DNA of 64,000 nt from CAVPOO01 sp963707015 (GTDB taxonomy: Bacteria > Pseudomonadota > Gammaproteobacteria > Thiohalobacterales > Thiohalobacteraceae): NCBI GenBank assembly GCA_963707015.1, contig CAVPOO010000021.1, forward strand, positions 310,001 to 374,000, read 5' to 3'. Under the pieces are notes generated by a model. That model saw only the letters and a program-made list of their open reading frames with translations, searched no databases and had not been told where the DNA came from. Every line of letters starts with the position of its first letter. Position 1 is the first letter of the stretch. A program made the translations under genes and the position numbers. Positions 46,894 through 55,962 of this stretch are shown one piece after another.

Positions 46894-49194
46894 ATGCAAG
46901 AAACCGGTCGAAACACGCGAAACAGGCCGTCCCTGTCGGAGCCGGCCGCAGCCCGGCCTCAGACTGCCCAGCAGGCACCCGCGGCACGCAAGCGCAAAGC
47001 CGGCGCCGTGTCGGCCCGGACGCAGCCGAAGCCGACGTCGGCGCCCGCCATGCCGGATCTCGAATCGCCGGATCTTTACCTGAACCGCGAAGTCACCTGG
47101 CTGGCCTTCAACCGGCGGGTACTGCAGATGGCGGCTGAGGAGTCTACGCCACTGCTCGAGCGCGTGAAATTCCTGGCGATTGTCAGCAATAACCTGGACG
47201 AGTTCTTCATGAAGCGGATCGGGGGACTCAAGCAGCAGATCGCCGCCGGGATCCGCACACCGACGGTGGACGGTCTCACGCCGTTGGAACAGGTCAGGGA
47301 ATGCCAGGCTGTGGTACTCGACATGCACGGACAGCAGCACGAGATCTTCACTAGGCTGCTCGGCCTGCTGGATGCCCAGGGCATTCGCCTGGTCAAGTAT
47401 CGCGACCTGGATGAAGGGCAGCGCAACACCTTACGCGAGGATTTCATTGCCAATGTCTTTCCGCTTCTCACACCGCTGGCCATGGACCCCGCACACCCCT
47501 TCCCGTTCATCTCCAACCTGGCGCTGAACCTGCTGGTCTCTCTGCGTCACCCGGGAGGCAGCGCAACGCACATCGCCCGCGTCAAGGTTCCTGTCGCCAA
47601 GGACATCGCACCGCGTTTTCTGCGCGTCGGCGAGGAGAATACCTTCGTCACCCAGGACGATGTGATCGCCAACAACCTGGAGCTGTTGTTCCCCGGCATG
47701 AAGATCGTCTCCTGCGAATTGTTCCGGGTCACCCGCAACGCCATTGTGGAAGTCGAGGAAGAAGAGGCCGACGACCTGCTGGCAATGATCGAAAGCGAGC
47801 TGCGGGGCCGGCACTTTGCCCCGATCGTGCGGCTGCAGATCATGAAGGGCATGAATCCCACCCATCGTGGAATGCTGGCGGCCGAGCTGGGCCTCGACGC
47901 AGAGGCCGATGTATTCGAGGTGACAGACCTGATGGGGCAGCGGGATCTCTTCGAGATCGCCAGTCTGGATATCCCGGAGTTACAGGATCCACCCCACAAG
48001 CCCATCGACAACACGCACCTGGCGCACGATTCACGCAATATCTTTCACATCATCCGCGAGCGCGACGCCCTGCTCCTGCAGCATCCCTACGAATCGTTCA
48101 CAACCAGCGTCGAGCGTTTTCTGCGCACGGCCAGCGAAGACCCCAAAGTACTCGCCATCAAGATGACCCTGTATCGGACCTCTGCCGAGGGCAACATTAT
48201 CCAGTCGCTGATCCGGGCCTCGAGCAATGGCAAACAGGTTGCGGTGCTGGTGGAGCTCAAGGCCCGTTTCGATGAGGCGGCAAACATCGGCTGGGCGCGG
48301 CGCCTGGAAAGTGCGGGCATCCACGTTACTTACGGGGTCGTTGGCCTGAAAACGCACAGCAAGATCATCCTGGTCGTGCGCAAGGACTACAACGGGCTGC
48401 GCCGCTATGCCCATGTCGGGACGGGGAATTATCACTCCGGCACGGCGCGTCTTTATTCCGACCTGGGGATGCTGACCTGCAATGAGGCCATCGGTCAGGA
48501 TCTGACCGAACTGTTCAATTACCTTACCGGGTATTCGCCGCCACCCCAGTACCGCAAGATACTGGCTGCGCCCTATACGCTGAAAAAATCGCTGCTGGAC
48601 AAGATCAACCGCGAAATCAAGGCCCATTCCGAGGAATCCCCGGGGCATATCCAGTTCAAGATGAACGCCCTGGAGGATGCGGATATCACCCAGGCCCTTT
48701 ATCGCGCCACTCAGGCGGGCGTCAAGGTGGACCTGATTGTGCGAGACACCTGTCGCCTGCGTCCGGGCATCCCCGGTCTCAGCGAGAGTGCGCGGGTGAT
48801 CAGCGTGCTGGGACGCTTCCTGGAACATTCGCGCATCTATTATTTCAGGAACGGCGGTGAGGAAGAGTACTACATCGGCTCAGCCGACCTGATGATGCGC
48901 AATCTGGAGGGGCGCGTCGAGGTCGTAGCACCCGTCGAAAACCCCAAGCTTCGCGAGGAGCTACGCTTGATCCTGGATGTGCAGCTCTCGAGCCGGAAGC
49001 ATTCCTGGGAAATGCAGCAGGACGGCACCTACGTTCCGCGGCAGACAGTCGCCGAACAGGACACGCGCAGCGCACAGGAAACCTTCATTGAACTGGCGAC
49101 CAAACGCAGGGTCGCGGCTGCCAAACACAAGCAGACGAAACTCCGCGAGAAGCTGCTGACGCACTTCCGCAAACGGTTGCAGAATAGCACGTAG
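46894..49194 (+). CDS. ppk1: Polyphosphate kinase 1
   Basis: A 766-residue enzyme that polymerises the gamma phosphate of ATP into polyphosphate and can reverse this. Start at the ATG at 46894, with GGAGGG upstream; a TTG six bases earlier is unlikely. The first 50 residues are basic and Ala/Pro-rich, an extension. The domain then runs N, head (LKFLAIVSNNLDEFFMKRIGG), C1 and C2, with catalytic histidines in LKTHSKIILVVRKD and AHVGTGNYHSGTARLYSDL. A GC hairpin follows at 49201. Confidence 0.97.
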   Translation: MQETGRNTRNRPSLSEPAAARPQTAQQAPAARKRKAGAVSARTQPKPTSAPAMPDLESPDLYLNREVTWLAFNRRVLQMAAEESTPLLERVKFLAIVSNNLDEFFMKRIGGLKQQIAAGIRTPTVDGLTPLEQVRECQAVVLDMHGQQHEIFTRLLGLLDAQGIRLVKYRDLDEGQRNTLREDFIANVFPLLTPLAMDPAHPFPFISNLALNLLVSLRHPGGSATHIARVKVPVAKDIAPRFLRVGEENTFVTQDDVIANNLELLFPGMKIVSCELFRVTRNAIVEVEEEEADDLLAMIESELRGRHFAPIVRLQIMKGMNPTHRGMLAAELGLDAEADVFEVTDLMGQRDLFEIASLDIPELQDPPHKPIDNTHLAHDSRNIFHIIRERDALLLQHPYESFTTSVERFLRTASEDPKVLAIKMTLYRTSAEGNIIQSLIRASSNGKQVAVLVELKARFDEAANIGWARRLESAGIHVTYGVVGLKTHSKIILVVRKDYNGLRRYAHVGTGNYHSGTARLYSDLGMLTCNEAIGQDLTELFNYLTGYSPPPQYRKILAAPYTLKKSLLDKINREIKAHSEESPGHIQFKMNALEDADITQALYRATQAGVKVDLIVRDTCRLRPGIPGLSESARVISVLGRFLEHSRIYYFRNGGEEEYYIGSADLMMRNLEGRVEVVAPVENPKLREELRLILDVQLSSRKHSWEMQQDGTYVPRQTVAEQDTRSAQETFIELATKRRVAAAKHKQTKLREKLLTHFRKRLQNST

Positions 49195-49200
49195 TCTGAC

Positions 49201-49225
49201 CCGCCCCCTTGACCCCAGGGGGCGG
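49201..49225 (+). terminator. GC-rich hairpin after ppk1, without T tail
   Basis: CCGCCCCC pairs with GGGGGCGG across a 9-base loop, 7 bp after the ppk1 stop. No T run follows, so intrinsic termination is uncertain; it may block 3' decay. Confidence 0.4.
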
Positions 49226-49363
49226 AAAGCGGTTTACTGCCCGCTCAGGCACGCCTTGTTGCGACCGCAGTCAAGGCGAAGCGGCCAAGGCAAGCATCGA
49301 TAGAGTGCGCCGTTCGCAGCTGCCGACACGTCACAGCTGTGATCCACCAGGGAGAAATCAGGA

Positions 49364-49843
49364 ATGTCAGCAAAAAAAACAGAGCAGCCCATCCTTGTAC
49401 CAATAGACTTTTCCCCCCATTCCGAAACCGCCCTTATCTATGCGAGCGAGCTTGCGGAGGCTCTCCAGTGCCCACTCGTGGCACTGCACGTGGTACACGA
49501 TCCCGGCGAGGCGCCTGGGTACTACGCAGCAGTCAGCGGAAAAAAAAAGAAGCAGCTGCGCATGATACAGGACGTCGCGGCTGACATGATGAGTCAGTTC
49601 ATGCACGAGATGGAAAAGAAATATCCCAAACAACCAGCGCTGCGCAAGGCGCGAACCGAACTCGTGGTCGGTATCCCGGTTACGCGAATCCTTCAAATGG
49701 CAGACAAGACCGATGCCCGCATGATCGTGATGGGCAGTCAGGGAAGAACGGGGCTTGCTCACGTTCTGCTTGGTTCCAAGGCAGAGCAGGTGGTGAGGCT
49801 GTCGCCAAAACCCGTAACCATCGTCAAGGCACCCCGGGAATAA
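49364..49843 (+). CDS. Universal stress protein, single domain
   Basis: A 159-residue UspA-fold protein (TEQPILVPIDFSPHSETAL start; MGSQGRTGLAHVLLGSKAEQV ATP-binding signature near the end). A good AGGGAGA ribosome site lies upstream. It is followed 20 bp later by the Na/Pi transporter on the same strand. Confidence 0.9.
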   Translation: MSAKKTEQPILVPIDFSPHSETALIYASELAEALQCPLVALHVVHDPGEAPGYYAAVSGKKKKQLRMIQDVAADMMSQFMHEMEKKYPKQPALRKARTELVVGIPVTRILQMADKTDARMIVMGSQGRTGLAHVLLGSKAEQVVRLSPKPVTIVKAPRE

Positions 49844-49863
49844 ACGTAGGCGGAGGAATCGGT

Positions 49864-51663
49864 ATGCAGGCATCTAAACAGATTGGCCGTCTGGGCGAGA
49901 ACCCGCGCATACTTCTGCTCGTCGCAGCCGGACTGCTCGGCTTCCTGGCAACAACGCTTGCCTTGGCCGCCTCCCCTGACAACCCGGAGATGGAGTGGGG
50001 GAATATGGGCATGCAGCTGTTTGGTGGCCTGGCCCTGTTCCTCTTTGGCATGGAACAGATGGCGGATGCGCTGAAAGCGGTTGCGGGTGAGCGCATGAAG
50101 GTTATCCTGGCCAAGCTCACGACAAACCGTTTCATGGGTGCCCTGACGGGTGCATTTGTCACCGCGGTTATACAATCCTCATCGGTGACCACCGTGCTGG
50201 TAGTCGGTTTTATCACCGCCGGCCTGATGTCCATGGCTCAGTCTATCGGCGTTATCATGGGTGCCAATATCGGCACGACAATCACCGCCCAGATCGTAGC
50301 CTTCAAGGTCACCAAGGCCGCACTGCTGATGGTAGCCGTGGGGTTCGGCATGCTGTTCTTCTCCAAACAGGAAAAGATCAAGCAATACGGCGGCATGCTG
50401 ATGGGGCTTGGCATGATCTTTTTCGGCATGAGCGTGATGAGCGATGCCATGAGCCCGCTGCGCAGCTATCAGCCATTCCTCGACCTGATGGCGAGGATGG
50501 ACAACCCGCTCATCGGTATCCTGATCGCGGCAGCGTTTACCGGGCTCATCCAGTCATCCTCGGCCACGACAGGCATTGTCATCGTGATGGCTAGCCAGGG
50601 TTTCATCACGCTTCAGGCCGGTATCGCGCTGGCCTTCGGCGCCAATATCGGCACCTGCGTCACCGCGCTACTGGCCGCCATCGGCAAACCCCGGGAGGCC
50701 ATTCGGGCCGCGATGGTACACGTACTGTTCAATGTCTTTGGCGTGTTGCTCTGGTTTGGTTTTATTGCTCAGCTCGCCGAGTTCGTCACCTGGTTTTCGC
50801 CATCACACCCCGGATTGTCGGGGATGGAGCGTCTCGCCGCCGACACACCGCGCCAGATTGCCAATGCCCATACCGTCTTCAACCTGGCAAACACACTGAT
50901 CTTCATCGGCTTCACGAGCCAGTTCGCGCGAGTCGTCGAGTGGCTGGTCCCGGACAGGCCACTCGAAGAAATGCTCATTGCAAGACCCAAGTATCTTGAT
51001 GACGCCCTGCTGGACACGCCTTCCTTGGCACTGGAACGGGTTCGCCTTGAAACCGGCCACATGGGTGATCGTGTCAAAGAGATGCTGCGGCAGATAATGC
51101 CGGCGATCCTCGCCGGCGACCGGACGCAACTGAGGGCGGTCGCAAAAATTGATGACGAGGTGGATGTTTTGCACAGGCACATCATAGCCTATCTTGCCAA
51201 TATCAGCCGAAAGACCCTGACGGACGAACAGACCCGCGAATTCGTCAACCTGATGGCTGCCGTCAATGATCTCGAGAATATCGGTGACATCATCGAGACC
51301 GATCTCGTGCATCTGGGCCATCAACGAATCGATGAAGGTGTCTCCGTCAGCAAGTCGACCCGGGAAGTCCTCACGAAACTGCACGACGTTGTCTCAGCGA
51401 CAGCGGAACTCGCTACCCATGCCGTGACGGAAAAGGATGAACACGCGGCCCAGGATGTCATTGCCCTGAAGGCGGATATCAATCACTTGACCGATTCAGC
51501 GGCGAGGCACGAGTCCCAACGGCTCGTCGCAGAAGAACCTAATCGGCTTGCTTCGTACACAGTGGAGATGGATATCATCGAGAAATTGAAGCGGATCTAC
51601 TACTTTTCGAAGCGTATGGCAAAATCTGTCATGCCCGAGGGAACGCTGGAGCGGGCCGCATAA
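49864..51663 (+). CDS. Na+/phosphate cotransporter (NptA/YjbB type) with PhoU-like tail
   Basis: A 599-residue inner-membrane protein. Two inverted Na/Pi repeats each carry the QSSS signature: IQSSSVTTVLVVGFITAG and IQSSSATTGIVIVMASQG. About ten helices are predicted. The C-terminal 210 residues are hydrophilic and helical (ENIGDIIETDLVHLG) like a PhoU domain. Such proteins may export or import phosphate. It is part of the run Usp, transporter, CBS protein, SLC13 permease. Confidence 0.9.
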   Translation: MQASKQIGRLGENPRILLLVAAGLLGFLATTLALAASPDNPEMEWGNMGMQLFGGLALFLFGMEQMADALKAVAGERMKVILAKLTTNRFMGALTGAFVTAVIQSSSVTTVLVVGFITAGLMSMAQSIGVIMGANIGTTITAQIVAFKVTKAALLMVAVGFGMLFFSKQEKIKQYGGMLMGLGMIFFGMSVMSDAMSPLRSYQPFLDLMARMDNPLIGILIAAAFTGLIQSSSATTGIVIVMASQGFITLQAGIALAFGANIGTCVTALLAAIGKPREAIRAAMVHVLFNVFGVLLWFGFIAQLAEFVTWFSPSHPGLSGMERLAADTPRQIANAHTVFNLANTLIFIGFTSQFARVVEWLVPDRPLEEMLIARPKYLDDALLDTPSLALERVRLETGHMGDRVKEMLRQIMPAILAGDRTQLRAVAKIDDEVDVLHRHIIAYLANISRKTLTDEQTREFVNLMAAVNDLENIGDIIETDLVHLGHQRIDEGVSVSKSTREVLTKLHDVVSATAELATHAVTEKDEHAAQDVIALKADINHLTDSAARHESQRLVAEEPNRLASYTVEMDIIEKLKRIYYFSKRMAKSVMPEGTLERAA

Positions 51664-51721
51664 GCTGCTGACAGACGAATGCTACGGCACTAAGGGCCCT
51701 TACCGCGAGAGGCGCGAAGAC

Positions 51722-52234
51722 ATGACTACCGAAAGGATCATGACATCGCGCGTCATTACGCTGCGGCCCAGCGACACGGTTGCGCACGCCTTGTCCCTGA
51801 TGCACACACATCACGTGCGCAATCTGCCCGTCATCGACGATAAGGGCGCGTTCATCGGGCTGTTCGGCGTGCGCCGCCTGGGCCGGCTGCTGCTGCCGCG
51901 AGCGGCCTCCGATCTGAGTCGGTACAGTGTCGCTGACCTCAGTTTTATGCCCGATGAAGTCCCGCAGATGACGCAACGCTGGCAGCAGGTCGCCCAGGAG
52001 CCGGTTGCGCGGTTCCTCGAGAAAGAAAAGAAGCTGTTGTTTTGTACGCGCGACACAAGTTTTCCTCAACTGCTGGAGCTGCTTGAGCAAAGCAAGGATT
52101 CGAGTCTGCCCGTCATCGTCCTCGAAGGCGGAACCCGAAAGCTGGTGGGGATGGTCTCGGCCTGGGATGTCCTGGAGGGAGTCATCATGAAACTGCTCCT
52201 TGGGGAGGCAAATACCGAGGCACATCCGGAGTAA
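51722..52234 (+). CDS. CBS-domain protein
   Basis: A 170-residue soluble protein with two CBS motifs (RIMTSRVITLRPSDTVAHAL..., VRNLPVIDDKGAFIGLFG; then VARFLEKEKKLLFCTRDTSF, LPVIVLEGGTRKLVGMVS). CBS pairs bind adenine nucleotides. Located between the Na/Pi and SLC13 transporters, it may regulate either. Confidence 0.85.
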   Translation: MTTERIMTSRVITLRPSDTVAHALSLMHTHHVRNLPVIDDKGAFIGLFGVRRLGRLLLPRAASDLSRYSVADLSFMPDEVPQMTQRWQQVAQEPVARFLEKEKKLLFCTRDTSFPQLLELLEQSKDSSLPVIVLEGGTRKLVGMVSAWDVLEGVIMKLLLGEANTEAHPE

Positions 52235-52266
52235 CACCAGGCAGGGAAAACGGCCAGCGATCCGTA

Positions 52267-53625
52267 ATGCGGACATTGGAAATGCACGAAGGCGATCCTG
52301 TCACGAACGAGGTGATCTTCGGCTGGGACCCACTGCTGGTCTCGTCGATCCTGTTCGTCGCCACCTATGCGGTCATCGTCTCGGAGAAGGTTAACCGGGC
52401 GATTGTGTCACTGCTTGGTGCGGGCCTGATGATTGCGTTGGGGGTGCTCAACCAGGACACCGCGGTAAGTGGTATCGACTTCAACACCCTGGGTCTGTTG
52501 GCCGGCATGATGGTGATCGTCGCGATCACCCGGCGCAGCGGCATCTTCCAGTACGTTGCTGTCTGGTCGGCCAAGAAGGTCCAGGCCAGCCCCTGGGGCA
52601 TCCTGCTCATGCTCTCGCTGGTCACGGCGGTGTTCTCGGCGCTGCTCGACAATGTCACTACCGTGCTGCTCGTCGCGCCGGTCACCCTTCTCATCAGCCA
52701 TGAGTTGAACATCAGTCCCTACCCCTTCCTGTTTGCCGAGATCTTCGCCTCGAATATTGGCGGCACCGCCACTCTGATCGGGGACCCTCCGAATATCATG
52801 ATCGGTTCGGCGGTACACCTTTCCTTCAACGACTTCATCCTGAACCTGGCGCCCATCGTTCCGGTCATCATGCTGGCGACACTGGGTGTGATCTACCTGG
52901 TATGGGGACGTAGTCTGCGGGCCAGTGCCGAGGCGCGTGCACGGGTGCTGGGTTTCCGGGAGGGGGAGGCTATCCGGGACGTGACACTGCTGAAGCAATC
53001 ACTGTTTGTGCTTGCCCTGGTGATTGCAGGCTTCGTTCTGGCGCACCCTTTCGGCCTTGAACCTGCCACCATCGCCATGCTGGGTGCCGCCCTGCTGCTG
53101 CTCTTGTCCAATATCAAGAACAGCGCCGAGGAGCAGGCGGAAGACGTACACCAGACGTTTGGTGAGATCGAGTGGGTCACCATTGCTTTCTTCATCGGCC
53201 TGTTCATTGCGGTCAAGGGCATTGAGGAGGCCGGTGTGTTGAGGATTCTTGCCGACCGAACGCTCGAATTTACCGGTGCAGACCTTACCGCGACGGCCAT
53301 GGTGATCCTGTGGGTGTCGGCCCTCGCGTCCGCGATCGTGGACAATATCCCCTTCGTGGCCACCATGATTCCGCTGATAAAATCCATGGCGCCAACGTTC
53401 GGCGGCGCCGAACACCTCATGCCGCTGTGGTGGTCACTGGCACTCGGTGCCTGCCTGGGCGGCAATGGCTCCCTCGTCGGGGCGAGCGCCAACCTGATCG
53501 TTGCCGGCTTCGCTGAACGCGCGGGTCACCGGATCCGGTTCCTGCCGTTCATGGCGATGGCCTTCCCACTGATGATACTGAGTGTTCTTATCGCCAGTGC
53601 TTACGTCTATCTCCGCTATCTCTAA
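52267..53625 (+). CDS. SLC13/ArsB-superfamily permease
   Basis: A 452-residue polytopic protein with eleven or so helices. SNIGGTATLIGDPPNIMIGS and GGNGSLVGASANLIVAG are the paired motifs of the ArsB/NhaD/SLC13 (ion transporter) superfamily. Substrate might be Na+/H+, arsenite or a dicarboxylate; it cannot be told from sequence. The TAA stop lies in the CTAA border of element A copy 5. Confidence 0.85.
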   Translation: MRTLEMHEGDPVTNEVIFGWDPLLVSSILFVATYAVIVSEKVNRAIVSLLGAGLMIALGVLNQDTAVSGIDFNTLGLLAGMMVIVAITRRSGIFQYVAVWSAKKVQASPWGILLMLSLVTAVFSALLDNVTTVLLVAPVTLLISHELNISPYPFLFAEIFASNIGGTATLIGDPPNIMIGSAVHLSFNDFILNLAPIVPVIMLATLGVIYLVWGRSLRASAEARARVLGFREGEAIRDVTLLKQSLFVLALVIAGFVLAHPFGLEPATIAMLGAALLLLLSNIKNSAEEQAEDVHQTFGEIEWVTIAFFIGLFIAVKGIEEAGVLRILADRTLEFTGADLTATAMVILWVSALASAIVDNIPFVATMIPLIKSMAPTFGGAEHLMPLWWSLALGACLGGNGSLVGASANLIVAGFAERAGHRIRFLPFMAMAFPLMILSVLIASAYVYLRYL

Positions 53626-53806
53626 TGCTTTTTCAATCTGATGACGGATTGTATGGCCACGGAATCCACGGAGAAACACGGAAAGAACGAACACCCATTA
53701 GAATTTTTTTCCGTGTCCTTCCGTGGATTCCGTGGCTATAAATAAAAATGCCAGCACTCGGCTTGACTTGTCAGCCTCCGTCACTATCAAGTTGAAAGCG
53801 TACTAA
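53622..53806. mobile_element. Element A copy 5, with CTAA at both ends
   Basis: 185 bp bounded by CTAA at 53622-53625 and 53803-53806. Because CTAA is not palindromic, this direct repeat shows a 4-bp target duplication. Terminal repeats are TGCTTTTTCAATCTGATGAC and, inverted, TACGCTTTCAACTTGATAGT. Orientation is reversed relative to copies 1-4. The left CTAA gives the permease its stop. Confidence 0.85.
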
Positions 53807-53832
53807 CAGGCAAAAACTGCTGGCATATCACC

Positions 53833-54288
53833 ATGAATCTGGAAGAAATTCTCATTCCCACCAAGGCCGCGAAGGCCGGCATGTTGGTAAGAGAGGTATT
53901 TGCAGAATGCATTCAGGCTAACATCCCGGGCATTCCATTTTGCGATGCACAGGGCCGCATCTCCGGGCGGGTGACCCTGAAGAACATTCTCAAGACATCC
54001 TGCCTGCCAGAGTACATGGTGGAACTGGCCAGGGTTCTGGGTGATCAGCTTTCCTGCATGGATGACGTACAGGGCAAGGCGAAACAACTACTTAGCAATC
54101 CCGTCGACCCATATGTTCTGGAACCACACGTATCACTCACCTCTGAGTCCTCCCCGATCAAGGCACTGGCTATCATGGAGCATACCGATACCAGTTATAT
54201 CTTCGTTGTTGATGCGGGCCAGTACAAGGGGGTTGTCACCATCCAGGGCCTCGCCAGAATGCTCGCGCAGCTGGATGAACAACAGTGA
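53833..54288 (+). CDS. Small CBS-domain protein
   Basis: A 151-residue protein with two CBS units (MLVREVFAECIQANIPGIPFCDAQGRISGRVTLKNIL and IKALAIMEHTDTSYIFVVDAGQYKGVVTIQGLARML). No membrane helix. Convergent with a DUF21-CBS gene. Role not known. Confidence 0.78.
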   Translation: MNLEEILIPTKAAKAGMLVREVFAECIQANIPGIPFCDAQGRISGRVTLKNILKTSCLPEYMVELARVLGDQLSCMDDVQGKAKQLLSNPVDPYVLEPHVSLTSESSPIKALAIMEHTDTSYIFVVDAGQYKGVVTIQGLARMLAQLDEQQ

Positions 54289-54334
54289 CCCGCCAGCCGG
54301 GGCACAGAGATCAACCGGTCACCTGAGTCGCGGC

Positions 54335-55618
54335 TTAACCCACCTTCGCTCCCTGCCCGGATTCAGGCATCGTATCGGCTACCGGCCCTTCGGGCGGGCG
54401 CCGTATGTGTACCCGATCGATACGGCGTGGCGAGGCCTTTACAACCCTGACCTCCAGGTCATCGATGGTGAAGGTTGTATTTTCCTTCGGGATACCTTCC
54501 GTATGGGTCAGAACCCACAGGCTTACGGTATCGGTTGGCTTGCCCGGCAGGTTCAGGCCGAAAAACTCCTCGACGATCCGCAGTTCTGCAGTTCCATCCA
54601 CGGCTAGCTCATTTTCCGCGACGCGGGTTACCTCGCTTGGCATGAGGTCGCTTTCGTCATAAATCTCGCCGACCAGTTCTTCGAGCAGGTCCTCGAGGGT
54701 AACGATACCCCGCACAATACCGTATTCATCCACGACAACCGCAAGATGCCGTTTCATGCGCAGAAGCCGGGCGAACAATTCATCGATGGGCTGGTATTGG
54801 GGAACGAAGACGGGATCATGGGCAATCTCGTCCAGTCGCGCATCGCCCCGGCCGGTTGCCACCGCGGCGAGCAGATCCCGCAGGTAGACCACCTTGTAGA
54901 GGTTGTCCCGATGTCTGTCATACAGCGGTATACGCGAATAGGAAGCCTCCATGATTCCCGGCAGGGCATCGGCAATCGACCCGCTTCCCTCGACGGCGAA
55001 TATCGCGCTGCGCGGTCTCATCACATCCCTGACCTTCAGGTCATGGAAGGTAAAGACACGCTCGATGATCTCCCGCTCGCCGTGCTCTATGGTGCCTTCC
55101 CTCTCGCCATACCCGAGCATGCTGATCAGCTCCAGCTCGGTCACGGTGGGATCGCCGCGCTGGCCGGTCCGCTGATGCACCCAGGTGGTAAAGCGTCCAA
55201 AAATCCACACCAGCGGAAAGATCAGGCGCATGAACGCGAGCAGGCTCGGCGCGATAAACAGTGAAATGCGCTCGGAATAACGCGTTGCCAGGCTCTTCGG
55301 GGTTATCTCGCCGAACACCAGGATGAGAACCGTCAAGGCTCCCACCGCGATACCGGGCCCCGCGCTGCCAAACCAGCGCGTCGCAATGACGGTTGCCATC
55401 ACCGAAGCCGCGATATTGACGATGTTGTTGCCGATCAGTATCGCCGTGAGCATTCGCGACGGGTCCTTTTTCAGCTGATACAAGGCCCGCGCACCGTGAC
55501 GACCTTCCTCGACGAGGCCCTCCACCCGGGCGATCGACAGGGTCACCAGCGCAGTCTCGGACCCCGAGAACACGCCGGAAAGGACCAGCAGCACGACTAA
55601 GCCGAGAAATTCCGCCAC
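54335..55618 (-). CDS. DUF21-CBS (CNNM/CorC/HlyC) membrane protein, copy 3
   Basis: A 427-residue protein: DUF21 helices (VLSGVFSGSETALVTLSIARVEGLV), paired CBS domains (about 200-330) and CorC/HlyC (about 345-415). It is the third paralogue within 12 kb. The long gap to the CYTH-CHAD gene (55619-55962) must carry promoters for both. Confidence 0.9.
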   Translation of the reverse strand: MAEFLGLVVLLVLSGVFSGSETALVTLSIARVEGLVEEGRHGARALYQLKKDPSRMLTAILIGNNIVNIAASVMATVIATRWFGSAGPGIAVGALTVLILVFGEITPKSLATRYSERISLFIAPSLLAFMRLIFPLVWIFGRFTTWVHQRTGQRGDPTVTELELISMLGYGEREGTIEHGEREIIERVFTFHDLKVRDVMRPRSAIFAVEGSGSIADALPGIMEASYSRIPLYDRHRDNLYKVVYLRDLLAAVATGRGDARLDEIAHDPVFVPQYQPIDELFARLLRMKRHLAVVVDEYGIVRGIVTLEDLLEELVGEIYDESDLMPSEVTRVAENELAVDGTAELRIVEEFFGLNLPGKPTDTVSLWVLTHTEGIPKENTTFTIDDLEVRVVKASPRRIDRVHIRRPPEGPVADTMPESGQGAKVG

Positions 55619-55962
55619 GGAGGGCTATTATGAGGCGGATCTACGCCATCAGGGAAGGGCTTTGACCATCTTCGGACAAATGATGACGCGAATCCCCTGG
55701 ACGCCGGTCGGCCTGCTCGTGCATCAATGTACTCAAGGCTCCTTGACGAGCCCTTGCCAAGCCGCGTTACAGCGACGAAGCCCTACCGCGCGAGGCCCCC
55801 ATCCAGTATGGCAGCGGGGCGTAGGCCAATCGTTGCAGACGCAGTATAATCATGACAAAATTTCAGCCCACCAATCGTATAACCAGCGGTCTCGGGCAGG
55901 AGCTCAGGGGGAGTTTCCAGTCTAATGGTGGGCGGCCGGCAGAACAATGGATATAGCGAAGA
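55619..55962. other. Divergent gap; possible promoter near 55840
   Basis: About 340 bp. TATAAT occurs at about 55844-55849, 110 bp before the CYTH-CHAD start, without a clear -35. I saw no repeat or RNA gene. Confidence 0.35.

Noticed and set aside
55662..55925. An 87-residue ORF before the CYTH-CHAD gene
   Set aside because: No ribosome site or family similarity; the region is more likely promoter DNA.
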